NCBI GenBank assembly: GCA_001899315.1
Contig: MOYA01000001.1
Location: 2,744,529 to 2,808,528 of the forward strand
Direction: 5' to 3'
Source: Candidatus Obscuribacter phosphatis
GTDB taxonomy: Bacteria > Cyanobacteriota > Vampirovibrionia > Obscuribacterales > Obscuribacteraceae
Length of the DNA stretch: 64,000 nucleotides
Position numbers and translations under genes: made by a program. This document shows positions 33,996 through 44,089 of this stretch, in pieces (position 1 is the stretch's first letter; each line of letters starts with the position of its first letter). The notes beneath the pieces were generated by a model. The model was not told the DNA's origin. It did not search any database and saw nothing but the letters and a program-made list of their open reading frames with translations.

Positions 33996-34583
33996 ATGCG
34001 TCTTTACTCGCAATGCTTGTCGACAAAGAGTTTCAGAGCAGGCAAAGCTCGAAACCGGGTTGGCGCCTCGGCCCAAATGGCAGAGTTTGCACCGGCTTTA
34101 ATGGTCTTTATATTGGCAGTTCTCTTTCCAATGATTAACCTGCTCAGCTTCAGCACCGGTTATGCCTCGGTCGCCATGCTCGGACAAACCTGCGCCGTCC
34201 AGGCGGCCAGTGCCGCCACCTACGCCCAGGCACTTACCGAGATGCGCAATGCCGCCACCAGCATGACCAATTCAGGCATCGGCAGATTTGCCAAACTGCA
34301 ACCAGTGGGCGGCTCCAATGGCACCGGCGTCGATCTTTTTATTACCGAGACCGATTTGAACTCCAAGGCGGTCACCAAATACGGGCCAAACACCGGCGTC
34401 ACCGGTACACCAGATAGCACAAACAAGATATACGAGTTTTCAGTGCGAACCAACTTCAACGTCGGTCCCTTTCTCAATCTAGGCTCGTTACCCTTTGTGG
34501 GCGGCATTCCCTTGGTGGGAGCGCCGGTACTAATCACCACCCTCTCGCACCGGGCGGTCGAACATCAAGAGGCTCTGAAATAA
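33996..34583 (+). CDS. TadE-like pilus/secretion protein
   Basis: 195 aa. A basic N-terminus with NRVGASAQMAEFAPALMVF leads into a single hydrophobic helix (about 32-55), with Glu near residue 29 as in TadE/TadG, followed by a small extracytoplasmic domain rich in Gly/Thr/Asn. It is divergent from a second TadE-like gene across a 360-bp region, so the two may be co-regulated minor pilins. No pilus machinery genes are nearby. Confidence 0.7.
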   Translation: MRLYSQCLSTKSFRAGKARNRVGASAQMAEFAPALMVFILAVLFPMINLLSFSTGYASVAMLGQTCAVQAASAATYAQALTEMRNAATSMTNSGIGRFAKLQPVGGSNGTGVDLFITETDLNSKAVTKYGPNTGVTGTPDSTNKIYEFSVRTNFNVGPFLNLGSLPFVGGIPLVGAPVLITTLSHRAVEHQEALK

Positions 34584-34681
34584 ATCTAGCCGTGCTTGCA
34601 AGTTGCAGCTCGCTTTAGCTTAAAATAGACTTGTGGTTCTGCCACAGGTCGGCACGGGCGTGCAAGAGCAAGGAGCACCAC

Positions 34682-35611
34682 TTGGTAAAGTTCAAAGATT
34701 ACTATGAAATTCTCGGCATCGATCGCAAAGCCAGCGCTGATGAAGTGAAGGCGGCCTATCGCAAACTGGCTAGAAAGTATCATCCCGACGCCAATAAAAA
34801 CGACCCCAAGGCGGAAGAGAAAATCAAAGAGCTGAATGAAGCCTATGAAGTTCTCAAAGATCCTGAAAAGCGCAGTCGATATGACCAACTAGGGGCCAAT
34901 TGGAAAGCCGGCGATAACTTCAAGCCGCCGCCCGACTTTAGCGGCTTCAGCTTTGACTTTGGCAATTTGGGCGATATCGGAGCAAACAAATCATTCTCCG
35001 ATTTCTTTGACATGCTCTTTGGTCAGACCTTCGGCTCACCCCAGCAGCAAAAGGCACAAGGCGCGCAGACCAGAAGACATATGCTCGACCAAGAAGCCGA
35101 TATAGAGCTTACGGTAGAAGAATTAGCCCGCGGCACAAGAAGAACTTTGCAGCTGAGCGCGCCGGGCGGCAAGCCCCGCACACTCGAAGTCAAGATTCCA
35201 TCAGGGCTGAGACCAGGCAAAAAAGTAAGAATCCCCGGAGAAGGCGCCACTGCCAGCGGTACCAACACCAAGGGCGATCTTTATTTGCGCATCAAGGTTA
35301 AACCCCATGCTTATTTCACCATTGACGGCGACAATCTGGTCTGTGAAATTGCCATAAGCCCAGCCCAAGCCGTTATCGGCTCAGAGGCCCTGGTCAATAC
35401 AATCGAAGGGCAAGTGAAGATAAGAATTCCAGCCGGTACCCAAAACGGGCGCATGCTTAGACTAAAAGGCAAAGGACTGCCTGGTCGTGACGGCGGTGCC
35501 GCCGGAGATCAGCTGGTACGAACAAAAGTAGTGGTACCTTCGCAGATTTCAGAGCGCGAGCGGGAACTCTACAGCGAATTGGCGCGCATAGAAAAAACGC
35601 CCACTGCTTAG
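34682..35611 (+). CDS. DnaJ-class co-chaperone without zinc finger (CbpA-like)
   Basis: About 309 aa. J-domain with KYHPDANK containing the HPD motif (about 30-33), a Gly/Phe-rich linker, and a C-terminal DnaJ_C substrate-binding domain (about 130-305). The CxxCxGxG zinc repeats of DnaJ are absent, as in CbpA. Start: GCAAGGAG 7 bases before TTG 34682 points to a TTG start ([13 protein letters not shown]); the in-frame ATG 34631 would add 17 residues of unlikely sequence. It stimulates Hsp70 (DnaK), which is not encoded here. Confidence 0.9.
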   Translation: MVKFKDYYEILGIDRKASADEVKAAYRKLARKYHPDANKNDPKAEEKIKELNEAYEVLKDPEKRSRYDQLGANWKAGDNFKPPPDFSGFSFDFGNLGDIGANKSFSDFFDMLFGQTFGSPQQQKAQGAQTRRHMLDQEADIELTVEELARGTRRTLQLSAPGGKPRTLEVKIPSGLRPGKKVRIPGEGATASGTNTKGDLYLRIKVKPHAYFTIDGDNLVCEIAISPAQAVIGSEALVNTIEGQVKIRIPAGTQNGRMLRLKGKGLPGRDGGAAGDQLVRTKVVVPSQISERERELYSELARIEKTPTA

Positions 35612-35646
35612 TTTATTGTCCAGCTAATTGCCTGGTCTTTTGCATC

Positions 35647-36897
35647 TCAGTCTTTGAGATGCATATTGTTTACTGCCATGCGGAACTCATCAAAGCCTGA
35701 TGTTGACTGATTTTGTCTGCACATTACTTCGGCCATGATTTCATGCAGATCTGGATTCAGTTCTTGCAGCTTGCGTGCTTTATCGAGAGTGTCTCGCGCT
35801 TCTTTCAGCTTATTGGTGCCGATATAAAGACGGGCAAGGGCAAGCAAAGCCTGCAAATCATTGGGGTTTTTGGCTACTATTTTCTCTTGATCGGCAAGGG
35901 CACTTTCTAAAAGACCGGCATGGGCTGAAACGATGTCATAAACAGCATAGGGATAGCCAAGGGTGTCTTGCTCTTTGGTAAAGCCCTTGCGAAACTCTTC
36001 AAAACCGTCTTGCTGTTTGCCGTCCTGGGCGAGAGCAAAACCAAGCTTACGCTGATAGGAAGGGTCTTTTGAATCGACCTGCATAAGTTCGGTAAAGGTT
36101 TTCACTGCCTCTGCAGACTTATTGGTCTTGAGATACATGTCACCAAGTTCTCTCTTGGGAGCCATTCCGACCTTGTCGGCAAATACCCGCAAGAGTTTTT
36201 CGTACATACCAATCGAGTCTTCATCGCGATTGACGGCATTGAGACCACGGGCATATTCCAAAAGAACAAACTGACTGTAAGGGGCGAGCTCATAGGCTTT
36301 AGCCAAATACTCGACACCCTTTTCCTTATCAGCCTTACCGCCGCCTTGCACCAAGGTGACTCCGGCAACGTACAGAGAACGGGCATCATCGCCTTTTTTG
36401 CCGGCCAGAGCGCGGGCAGCATTAAGGGCGGCGGCGACATCACCTTTCTTGAGCAATTTGAGGGGCTCAGATTGGGCTACTTCTTCGGGAAATTGCGGCG
36501 AAACCAGACTCTTGTCTGCTACGTTCTCGGCTTCCGAAATTTCTTTAGAAACACCATAAATGCTTACTTTGTCCGGCACTATCTTGACTGTGGCACAAAA
36601 GGCGCCGCAACAGCCGAGAGCCAAAGTAACAGGCAAAAGCACGTCGGTGACGATGCTAATCTTATAAGGGTTCTTCTGCCCTGCCTGCGCGCCTTCGGCG
36701 GCAAGAGGTTCTTGGGCGGACAAATTGGTGGCTGAATTACTAGCGGTCTGGGCGCCGCTCATAGCTTGAGAAGAAGCATTGCCGGCAGCCTCGGCACCTG
36801 GCCCTGATGCAGATGCAGATGCGGGCACCGAGCCTGCAGCCTGGGCATCAGAATTTTTGGCTGCCCCTTTCTTGTCGTCACCTTTTTTCTTGAACAT
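35647..36897 (-). CDS. TPR protein with membrane anchor and low-complexity N-terminus
   Basis: 416 aa. Residues about 1-75 are Lys/Ala/Ser-rich, a TM segment follows (about 80-108, with a Cys-Cys pair), and the rest (about 145-410) contains about seven TPR-like helical pairs rich in Ala/Leu. TPRs mediate protein-protein interaction, presumably on the outer face of the membrane. Convergent with the DnaJ-family gene. The partner is unknown. Confidence 0.8.
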   Translation of the reverse strand: MFKKKGDDKKGAAKNSDAQAAGSVPASASASGPGAEAAGNASSQAMSGAQTASNSATNLSAQEPLAAEGAQAGQKNPYKISIVTDVLLPVTLALGCCGAFCATVKIVPDKVSIYGVSKEISEAENVADKSLVSPQFPEEVAQSEPLKLLKKGDVAAALNAARALAGKKGDDARSLYVAGVTLVQGGGKADKEKGVEYLAKAYELAPYSQFVLLEYARGLNAVNRDEDSIGMYEKLLRVFADKVGMAPKRELGDMYLKTNKSAEAVKTFTELMQVDSKDPSYQRKLGFALAQDGKQQDGFEEFRKGFTKEQDTLGYPYAVYDIVSAHAGLLESALADQEKIVAKNPNDLQALLALARLYIGTNKLKEARDTLDKARKLQELNPDLHEIMAEVMCRQNQSTSGFDEFRMAVNNMHLKD

Positions 36898-36968
36898 CTT
36901 CTTCTTCTTCCACCGATACAGAAAGCACTGTCTTATAAATTTTAGTCGCTCTCATTTAGAACATCTTC

Positions 36969-38042
36969 TCATATATGATTTTTCTGCCTCAACTGCAGCC
37001 AACTTAAAACAAAAGATTCACAAACCGACTTCTTTGATACATATTGGTCGACTCGGCGCTTGGCTTCCTCGGTCAATCTCAAAAGCTCTGATAAATAGCG
37101 AGTGCGGCGCTCTAGAGCGAGAGGTCGAGGGTTTGAGGTCAATCGCTTGATCTCTAAAGCTAGGGCGGTGTCAAAAACATGGGCGCCATTATCAGCTTCA
37201 TCCTCAGAGTCTTCCGAATCTTCTGCCTCATTAATCAAAGTGAGCAGCACCTGGGCAAAAGCCAAAGACTCTTCCACCTGCTGGGCACCGTGAGCCTTAG
37301 TGCCGCTACTACCCTCAAGAAAGCTTTGGCGGGCCAATATGGCAGCGCTCTCGCTGGTAAGCCAATTGCCAGTAGACTGGGCTTTACCGGTCAGGGGCAC
37401 ATCAATCAAGATACCTAAATTTTCTTCCGGTCGGTTCAAGAGCGGCACCACCTGACAGCGGCTGACAATGGTGGCCAAAACATCGTCGACGGCGGCAGCA
37501 AAAAAGAGAAAAAGACTGGGAGAACGGGGCTCTTCGATTGTCTTGAGCAAGGCATTGGCGGCTGGACGATGGAAAGAGCCTTCCGATGCGTCTTCTATCA
37601 CCACCACCCTTTTATAGCTGGTGGTCAAAGCCAGTTCTTCCGAGAGCTCTCTTGCTCTCTCCACCGGAATCTTGCCGCTCTTGCTGCCCTGCGAAGAGAG
37701 AACATACCAAGCTTTAGGATGGGTATCGCGGTACAGCCATTTGCAGTTTTGACAGGCAGAGTTAAAAGCCGGTTCATCTATGACTTCCAGCTCCACATGC
37801 TCGACATCGTGTTCCGGCTGCAAACAGGCTTTGCCGCCCGCATCTTGGCCATCGCCTTCCCTATTCATCGCCTCACAGTTAAGAAAGGTTGCCAACTGTC
37901 GAGCCATTTGCCACTTGGCCCGCTTATCTCTTCCAGTCAAGAGAAAGGCATGGGCCATGTGCCCGGAAGCAAGCCCACTCTCGAATAGACGGGTTGCGGT
38001 CGGCTGAGCCGAAGTCAAGTTGGTGCTAAAAATTCGCTGCAT
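36969..38042 (-). CDS. holB: DNA polymerase III subunit delta' (clamp loader)
   Basis: 357 aa. The clamp-loader stretch FHRPAANALLKTIEEP and the SRCQ arginine-finger-like motif are clear. The Walker A position is degenerate (LLTGRDKRAKW), as expected for delta' rather than gamma/tau. Four Cys that would bind zinc are at 56, 73, 97 and 100; about 24 residues separate Cys73 from Cys97, longer than usual. It helps load the sliding clamp on DNA. Divergent from purA across a 270-bp gap. Confidence 0.86.
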   Translation of the reverse strand: MQRIFSTNLTSAQPTATRLFESGLASGHMAHAFLLTGRDKRAKWQMARQLATFLNCEAMNREGDGQDAGGKACLQPEHDVEHVELEVIDEPAFNSACQNCKWLYRDTHPKAWYVLSSQGSKSGKIPVERARELSEELALTTSYKRVVVIEDASEGSFHRPAANALLKTIEEPRSPSLFLFFAAAVDDVLATIVSRCQVVPLLNRPEENLGILIDVPLTGKAQSTGNWLTSESAAILARQSFLEGSSGTKAHGAQQVEESLAFAQVLLTLINEAEDSEDSEDEADNGAHVFDTALALEIKRLTSNPRPLALERRTRYLSELLRLTEEAKRRVDQYVSKKSVCESFVLSWLQLRQKNHI

Positions 38043-38077
38043 AAGTAAGTAATAATAACCGGTATGCGCCGGAGAAA

Positions 38078-38106
38078 TTGACAGCTCTTGGCGAGTACCC
38101 TAGACT
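38078..38106 (+). promoter_or_regulatory. Sigma70-type promoter of purA with 200-nt leader
   Basis: TTGACA (38078-38083), a 17-bp spacer and TAGACT (38101-38106). The transcript would begin near 38113 and leave a leader of about 200 bases before purA, containing a small GAGAC-TTGA-GTCTC hairpin. No known riboswitch core is recognisable by eye. No ORF in 38043-38314 is credible. Confidence 0.75.
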
Positions 38107-38314
38107 ATCTGGGTCTAAATAGCGTTGAAAGATGTTTTGGATCTCTTTGAGACTTGAGTCTCTTTGGGTTGTTGAAATACTTTCATTCGCGTTGCTACTG
38201 CGGACTAGCCCGGCACGCCAACACTCAAGTTGTTGACGAATAGGGGCTCAAATACGCGGCAGATGCTTTTTGGCTAGACATAATGTCGTTCGTTTAGTTT
38301 GGAGAGATCAGACC

Positions 38315-39649
38315 TTGGCTAACGTAGTTGTTGTCGGAGCGCAGTTTGGAGACGAAGGCAAGGCGAAGGTTACCGACCTTTTGGCCAAAAATGCCGACGT
38401 AGTCGTCAGATATCAGGGCGGAGCCAATGCTGGTCACACCGTCGTTGTCGACGGCGAAACATATAAATTTCACCTTATTCCTTCGGGCATTCTTTATGAG
38501 GGCAAAACCTGCATCTTGGGACCGGGTATGGTTATCGACCCGAAAGCTTTCATAAACGAATTGAATGCCCTGATGAAGCGCGGCTTGGATGATACAAAGC
38601 TGAAAGTATCAACTTCCGCCCATGTCACCATGCCCTACCACCTCGCCCTCGATGCCGCCGAAGAAGAAAGCCGCGGCAGCCGCAAGATCGGCACCACCAA
38701 GCGCGGTATTGGTCCCACCTATGCTGACAAATGCGCCCGCAGCGGCATCCGCATGGAAGACCTGCTCGATAAAGAAGTCTTGAAAGAAAAGCTGGAATGG
38801 ATGGTGCCTCGCAAAAACGTATTGCTGGAGCGCATGTACAACATTCCTCCCTTTGATGCCAAAGCCATCTTGGAAGAGTATTCTGGCTATGCCGAGCAAA
38901 TTCGCAAATATGTCTGCGACACTTCCGAATACATCTTTAACGCTGTCCAAGCCCGCAAAAACATCCTTTTCGAAGGCGCGCAGGGCACCTTGCTCGACCT
39001 CGATCACGGCTCCTATCCCTTCGTGACCAGTTCCAGCCCCTCTGCTGGCGGAGCCTGCATCGGCGCCGGCATCGGACCGACCATCATTGACCGTGTTATC
39101 GGCGTATCTAAAGCCTTCATGACCCGCGTCGGCGAAGGTCCCTTCCCCACCGAGCAAGAAGGCGAAATCGGCGAAATGCTGCGTCAAACCGGCAAAGCCT
39201 GGGCTGAAGTGGGCGTCACAACTGGCAGACCGAGACGTTGCGGTTGGTTCGACACAGTCATCGGTCGTTATTCAGTGCGCATCAACGGTCTCGATTGCTT
39301 GGCTATAACCAAGCTCGACGTACTCGATGAATTTGACGAAATTCAAATTTGTGTCGCCTACAAAGATAAGAGAGACGGCTCCACCCATAAAGAAATCTCT
39401 TCCATCGGCTCCAATTTCAAACATATGGAACCAATTTATAAGAGCTTCCCCGGTTGGAAGAAGAAAACAGACGAAGTGCGCAGCTTCAAAGAATTGCCCC
39501 TCGAAGCCCAGCGCTACCTCGACTTTATTGCCGAAGAACTGGACTGCCCTGTGGCCATTGTTTCGGTGGGACCGACACGCGACAAGACAGTGATCATCGA
39601 AGATCCTATCCACGGACCGAAGCGTGTTCTCACCAAGTCTCAGCCCTAA
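38315..39649 (+). CDS. purA: Adenylosuccinate synthetase
   Basis: About 444 aa. It forms adenylosuccinate from IMP, aspartate and GTP in AMP synthesis. The N-terminus [22 protein letters not shown] matches the family GTP/IMP loop (usually QWGDEGKGK), with Phe for Trp and Ala for Gly; the KVTDLL and [13 protein letters not shown] stretches are cyanobacterial-like. TTG 38315 is preferred, with GGAGAG upstream; an in-frame ATG 38270 would add 15 residues that match no PurA. A terminator follows directly. Confidence 0.95.
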   Translation: MANVVVVGAQFGDEGKAKVTDLLAKNADVVVRYQGGANAGHTVVVDGETYKFHLIPSGILYEGKTCILGPGMVIDPKAFINELNALMKRGLDDTKLKVSTSAHVTMPYHLALDAAEEESRGSRKIGTTKRGIGPTYADKCARSGIRMEDLLDKEVLKEKLEWMVPRKNVLLERMYNIPPFDAKAILEEYSGYAEQIRKYVCDTSEYIFNAVQARKNILFEGAQGTLLDLDHGSYPFVTSSSPSAGGACIGAGIGPTIIDRVIGVSKAFMTRVGEGPFPTEQEGEIGEMLRQTGKAWAEVGVTTGRPRRCGWFDTVIGRYSVRINGLDCLAITKLDVLDEFDEIQICVAYKDKRDGSTHKEISSIGSNFKHMEPIYKSFPGWKKKTDEVRSFKELPLEAQRYLDFIAEELDCPVAIVSVGPTRDKTVIIEDPIHGPKRVLTKSQP

Positions 39650-39670
39650 ATCTGAAAAGAGCAATATTGA

Positions 39671-39700
39671 AAAAACGCCTGAAACCCAGGCGTTTTTTTT
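39671..39700. terminator. Intrinsic terminator between purA and a convergent TPR gene
   Basis: AAAAACGCCTG (39671-39681), loop AAACC and CAGGCGTTTTTTTT (39687-39700) make a strong hairpin with A- and T-runs, active in both directions. It ends purA and, on the other strand, the TPR gene ending at 39702. Confidence 0.92.
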
Positions 39701-39701
39701 G

Positions 39702-40673
39702 CTAATGCCCAACCGCCTTACCAAAGGCTCGATAAATGATGCCCCTCAGCCAAAGCGCCAAATCAGCCTGTTTGCCTAAACAACGTTCGGCACCGGCTCG
39801 GGCGGAGGCATCATCGGGCAGAAATTCAAGAATGCGTCGATAGATCTTCATAGCCGACAAATAATCGCCAAGGTCGAATTCATAAAGGTGGGCAAGCTCT
39901 GTAAGTGCCTCAAAATTGACCGGCTCTTTAATAAGCACCTTCTCCAAAATCTGACGAGCCGACTGATAGCGGCCAAGCTCCTGATAGGCTCTAGAAAGCT
40001 CAATTTGCCAAGAGAGCTTCTCTGGTGCTTTATCTATGGCTTGACTGAGTAAATCGACGGCTCGCTCACTTTCATTGAAAGATTGCGCCACTTCGGCAGC
40101 CAGATGCAAAACGGTGGCATCATAAGGAAAGGTGAGGAGCAGCTTGTCTGACTGTTCACGCGCTCTTTTCAGCGACTGACTGGCAATCAAAGCCTTGACC
40201 AGGGCAATTCGCGCCGCTTTATTGCCAGGCGCCAAGTGCACGGCATCTTCAGCCAAATCTACCGCCATGGCACTGCTCAAATTATCAAGGTGCAGTGAAG
40301 ACAATTCGATAAGAGGCTCGACCATCTCAGGAGCCAGGCGGCGCACTCTTTCATACTGCACAATTGCCATCGATGTAAGACCGATATCGCGATATAGCCT
40401 CGCCCCAAGGAGAGCCACTTGCAGGTCACCCGGACGTTTGACCAAAAGATCCTCCACAAGCGGGCGCGCTTTGGTCAAAGCCCCTTCCGAAAGCAAGCGC
40501 TCTACCTTAGCAAGGTCGCCTTGATTTTGCTTGGGGCTGCCGAGACGGCTCTGCACTCCCACTGACTCTAGTGCCGAAGCGGCATCGGGCGAGCCCAGAC
40601 AGAGACAAAACAATAACTGCAAAGCTAAGCAGTGATTTGAAGAGATAGGCAAATGGCGCAACCAATCAATCAC
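39702..40673 (-). CDS. Secreted or periplasmic TPR protein
   Basis: 323 aa. A signal-like hydrophobic segment (about 13-32) precedes about seven TPR-like repeats covering most of the protein (PGDLQVALLGARLYRD, NFEALTELAHLYEFDLGDY). The repeat set forms a superhelix for protein binding. The leader ends near residue 35. No catalytic domain is seen. Convergent with purA, divergent from the following large unknown gene. Confidence 0.82.
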   Translation of the reverse strand: MIDWLRHLPISSNHCLALQLLFCLCLGSPDAASALESVGVQSRLGSPKQNQGDLAKVERLLSEGALTKARPLVEDLLVKRPGDLQVALLGARLYRDIGLTSMAIVQYERVRRLAPEMVEPLIELSSLHLDNLSSAMAVDLAEDAVHLAPGNKAARIALVKALIASQSLKRAREQSDKLLLTFPYDATVLHLAAEVAQSFNESERAVDLLSQAIDKAPEKLSWQIELSRAYQELGRYQSARQILEKVLIKEPVNFEALTELAHLYEFDLGDYLSAMKIYRRILEFLPDDASARAGAERCLGKQADLALWLRGIIYRAFGKAVGH

Positions 40674-40768
40674 CGACTGAAGAACCCCTTTTCTGCAGAG
40701 AGATTTATACAGATTAATTCTACCGGACTGGTGTTAGGATAGTTAGAGAGTCTTCTGAAAGCGACCGA

Positions 40769-43342
40769 ATGACAGAGAAGCTTACTAAAGAAAAAAGTAC
40801 CGGCATCGACTGGTATTCAATAGGCGTACTCTGGTTCTCAACCCTGGCTGTGAGCGGCGTCATCTCTCTTTATGTCATGCTCATCGCCTGGATGAATATA
40901 AAAGAGACGGATACCGATCCGGTGGACCGCGCCGCTCTGCAAGCCGCTGCCGCCCTTGCCGATAAATCTATTGAAGACCAAACTTTCGGCTCGCTCTCTT
41001 TGATGAATAGAGAAAATTCACGCAGCTTCAACACGGCGGTCTCGCTCTTGCGCAACTGCGGCAGCCTAGCCAGGCAACTTGATTTACCAGTGGTAAAAAG
41101 AGCCCTGGTTCAAGATATGGTCCGCATCTCTGAACTGCAGAGTCAATTTATTGCCCGCCTAGAAAATGATATTGCCCCGGGCGGCTCTGTATTTGCAGAG
41201 GTCAAGAGAACAATCGAAGGTGGGCTAAGAGGCAAAACCACTCTTAAAGAACTGCATCTGCGCCTGGGCTATTTAGACCAAAAATTGTTGGATGTCACAT
41301 CTATACCGGCTTTGAGCGAAGACCAGGGCAAGACATATTTAAAAGCAGGCAAAATCGCCGCACTACAGGCAGTACCAATTAAGGAAAGTGAACAAGTTTA
41401 TTTCTTTGCCCAAGAGCCGCCACTGCGAAAAATCGAGGACAACCAAGCTTTTATCGATTGGCACAAAGAAGAGTTCAAAAATCGCCGCGCTCTGCCTTCT
41501 GCTCTGTTGTTGGAAGCACGTCTAGAAACCGGCTCCAGCGGTGGTTCTTTGCTTTTGGCCAAACGCAGTGTTTGTGTCAGCCTCGGGAGCAAAGCCGACA
41601 CGAGAAACAACCCGCAAGCCCTGCGCCTGAAGCCGCTCGGTTTGGTTCTTGCTTTTCCACACGGCAGGCTTAGCCGCGACGCCAGCCTGCGTGACCTCTT
41701 ACAGCGCAAAGATTGGCTAAACAAGGGCAATTGGACCCAATATAGAAACGGCAATCAGAGCTATCAAAGCGAAAGCGCAGACCCGGCCGGCACTGCCCGT
41801 TTGGTAGGCAATATCGCCATACCGGAAGCACCACTGCTTGAGCAGATGTCACCAGGCGAAGCGCTCTCTCTAATTTTGTATGAATTCGTCAAGCACCAAG
41901 AGCGTCCAATAGAACAAAAAAATCTACTCAAAATAGTGAACGCCTCTTTTGCCGAAGCGCCTAAGGCTGAGGCTCAAGAACAGACTGATAGAGAAGACGA
42001 TAATAACGAACTGGATTATTTATCGATGCAAGAGCGGGTAGCCAATCAAGCCAATACAAGCCTTGTACAAGAGAGCGATGCCCGCACTTTTGCCTATTTG
42101 TACAGGGGCGGCGCTAGGGAAAAAGGCTTAAAGGCTGTAATAAACGCCTTTAGCGATGGGCAGCGCCGTTTTCCAAACTCGACACTACCAATGGTGCTGT
42201 ACCAGGATGGCAGCGTCGGTCTGCCCGGGCGCAAAGAAAAATATGATGCCGCGACCTCACTGCAAGACCCAAGCCGCAAACTAGTAATCGATTTGCTCAC
42301 CGATATCTATAGCACCAATTTGTCGGCCAACGAAACAATGACGACAGCCAGAGTGATGCAGGCTAACGCCTATAAGAAGATCAAAGAAAGCAACGACAGA
42401 ATCTTTCTTTTAAATCAAGACTTGATTTACCTGACTGGTATTAAGCAAGACGACAAAACCAAGGAAGAAATCAGTCTGCGCCGCATTAAGCTGGAAAACG
42501 AAAAGCAGAAACAACTGGTCTTGAACAAAGTCGTCTATCTCTCGACACAAGCCCAACAAAATGCCCAACTGACAGCATCCACCTCTTTCGAGGTGGGCTC
42601 GCATCTCTTTCTCTTGGCCGCAGGCGGCATTCATCGTCTGCAAGCCGGTGATAAACCGGCTTATCTTTTAGGCAAGCGCTATGTCTTCAAACCGGTTTTG
42701 CAAAGTCTAGTTGAGTCTGAATTGTATGAAGAAGCAGAAAAACTAGCGAAACAGCTCAATCAACCAAAAGAGAATCAGAATAGTTTTTGGCTCAAGACAC
42801 CGGACATATTAAAGAGCGTCACCGCTGCCAAGCTGGATGCCGACCACCAGATTAGCATCGAGGGTAAATCTTTGTCAGACTTGATAGCGGAAGAAAACGC
42901 CGGCTTAGCCAGACCGGAAACCTTGGTCATAGACAGCCGCGCCCTCAGCGGCGATTTTCCCACACTGGTCTTTGGCAACTATCCGCTCGCTTCATCGAGA
43001 CATATGAACGGCGAGCTGATTTATTATTGCCAGACTGCCTGCAAAACAAAAGAAACAGTGGTTTGGTCGAGCCTAGCTCGAGATTATTTGAAGCGCAGCA
43101 GACTAGCGCGAGAAAGCGAACTTTATAATATCGACCCCAACTGGTGCAAAACGGCGGTGAATGCCAACCTCTTGCCGGAAGAAGCCGGTTGCCCTCAGCT
43201 GGGTGGGGAATGGCAATTGCGCGCCCCCTTGGTGCAAGCTGACAAGAGCTTACAAGAAGCCATTAAAGGCGCAACGCTGACCGATCCTAAGAGCGGTCAG
43301 CGTATATTGCAAATTCCAGCGGCAGGGCCCGATCTGTTTTAG
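40769..43342 (+). CDS. Large membrane-anchored protein of unknown function, 857 aa
   Basis: One TM helix near the N-terminus (about 19-42); the remainder lies on one side of the membrane, mostly helical and Leu/Ala/Lys-rich. No known domain is recognised. Notable segments are an acidic low-complexity stretch (about 405-425), a charged coiled coil (about 530-600) and a C-terminal region with several Cys (about 750-815) including YYCQTACKTKE. The start at ATG 40769 lacks a strong Shine-Dalgarno. It is convergent with the phasin-like gene across a 9-base gap. Confidence 0.8.
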   Translation: MTEKLTKEKSTGIDWYSIGVLWFSTLAVSGVISLYVMLIAWMNIKETDTDPVDRAALQAAAALADKSIEDQTFGSLSLMNRENSRSFNTAVSLLRNCGSLARQLDLPVVKRALVQDMVRISELQSQFIARLENDIAPGGSVFAEVKRTIEGGLRGKTTLKELHLRLGYLDQKLLDVTSIPALSEDQGKTYLKAGKIAALQAVPIKESEQVYFFAQEPPLRKIEDNQAFIDWHKEEFKNRRALPSALLLEARLETGSSGGSLLLAKRSVCVSLGSKADTRNNPQALRLKPLGLVLAFPHGRLSRDASLRDLLQRKDWLNKGNWTQYRNGNQSYQSESADPAGTARLVGNIAIPEAPLLEQMSPGEALSLILYEFVKHQERPIEQKNLLKIVNASFAEAPKAEAQEQTDREDDNNELDYLSMQERVANQANTSLVQESDARTFAYLYRGGAREKGLKAVINAFSDGQRRFPNSTLPMVLYQDGSVGLPGRKEKYDAATSLQDPSRKLVIDLLTDIYSTNLSANETMTTARVMQANAYKKIKESNDRIFLLNQDLIYLTGIKQDDKTKEEISLRRIKLENEKQKQLVLNKVVYLSTQAQQNAQLTASTSFEVGSHLFLLAAGGIHRLQAGDKPAYLLGKRYVFKPVLQSLVESELYEEAEKLAKQLNQPKENQNSFWLKTPDILKSVTAAKLDADHQISIEGKSLSDLIAEENAGLARPETLVIDSRALSGDFPTLVFGNYPLASSRHMNGELIYYCQTACKTKETVVWSSLARDYLKRSRLARESELYNIDPNWCKTAVNANLLPEEAGCPQLGGEWQLRAPLVQADKSLQEAIKGATLTDPKSGQRILQIPAAGPDLF

Positions 43343-43351
43343 ATTGCTCTA

Positions 43352-43828
43352 TTAGTCGTTGCGCTTACCTTTTTTCTTACGTCCGCCTTCTTCCGAGGCG
43401 CCGTTTTCACCTTCTACTTCGGCTTCTACTTCACAATCCACCGGTTCTTCTTCGCATTTGACCGGCGGGGTGATGCCGAGGTGGTTTTCGAGAGCCTTGA
43501 GACGCTCTACCACTTCTTCATATTGTTCTAGAGAAACAAAGCCGAATTCACGGGCAGCATCTCTAACTTTCTTCTGAAACTTGTTTGAAACTTTCTTTTC
43601 GAGCCCGCCGGTACGCTTGGCAGCCTCATCAGAGAGTCCTTTCAAGAAAGATTGGGCAGATTCGGTTTTGATCTTGCCTTTTTCTTCTAGGTCATCGATT
43701 AGTTCTTGACCGACTTTGACAAGGTCTTGCATGGCTTCTTTGAGAGCATCTTTAACGCGCTCAACATTGGAAGAAGCACCGACACTGGTCAGTACGGCTT
43801 TTTTGAGTAGTTTGGTACGGTCCGACAT
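43352..43828 (-). CDS. Phasin-like coiled-coil protein
   Basis: 158 aa. Helical, highly charged and Lys/Glu-rich, with the KVSNKFQKKVRDAAREFGFV and EQYEEVVERLKALENHLG segments typical of phasin-like (PhaF/PhaI) proteins, and a Lys/Glu-rich tail. Phasins coat polyhydroxyalkanoate granules. A Gly/Ser hinge and Lys-rich C-terminus may also bind DNA, as PhaF does. A 260-bp region with no gene separates it from the phosphatase-like gene; no polyhydroxyalkanoate synthase is in the window. Confidence 0.68.
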   Translation of the reverse strand: MSDRTKLLKKAVLTSVGASSNVERVKDALKEAMQDLVKVGQELIDDLEEKGKIKTESAQSFLKGLSDEAAKRTGGLEKKVSNKFQKKVRDAAREFGFVSLEQYEEVVERLKALENHLGITPPVKCEEEPVDCEVEAEVEGENGASEEGGRKKKGKRND

Positions 43829-44089
43829 GATTCAACTCCTGGGTTAAATGCCTGGGTTGGCTGTTCTGATTTCAGCCTTTGACAATATGTTCTAACTGCT
43901 ATGTGCAACCTGCCCATGATTTTATGCGCGTGGCAAGCTCTTTGTCTGCCTGTTGCCCTAGATCTCAAGATAACTCTTTACACAAAGCCATATTTACAGA
44001 GAAATTTGCACAAAAATCTTTTCAGCCGTTAACGCTAAAATATTAGTCGCAAAATAATTACCAAGCGGTTTACAACCAAGGGGATCTAA

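Noticed and set aside
38609-39187. A 192-codon - strand frame over purA
   Set aside because: It is antisense to a conserved PurA region and lacks any domain.
43829-44089. Possible promoter TTGACA at 43879 upstream of the phosphatase-like gene
   Set aside because: The only candidate -10 is 15 bases away and weak, so no promoter is called; no gene is seen in this gap.
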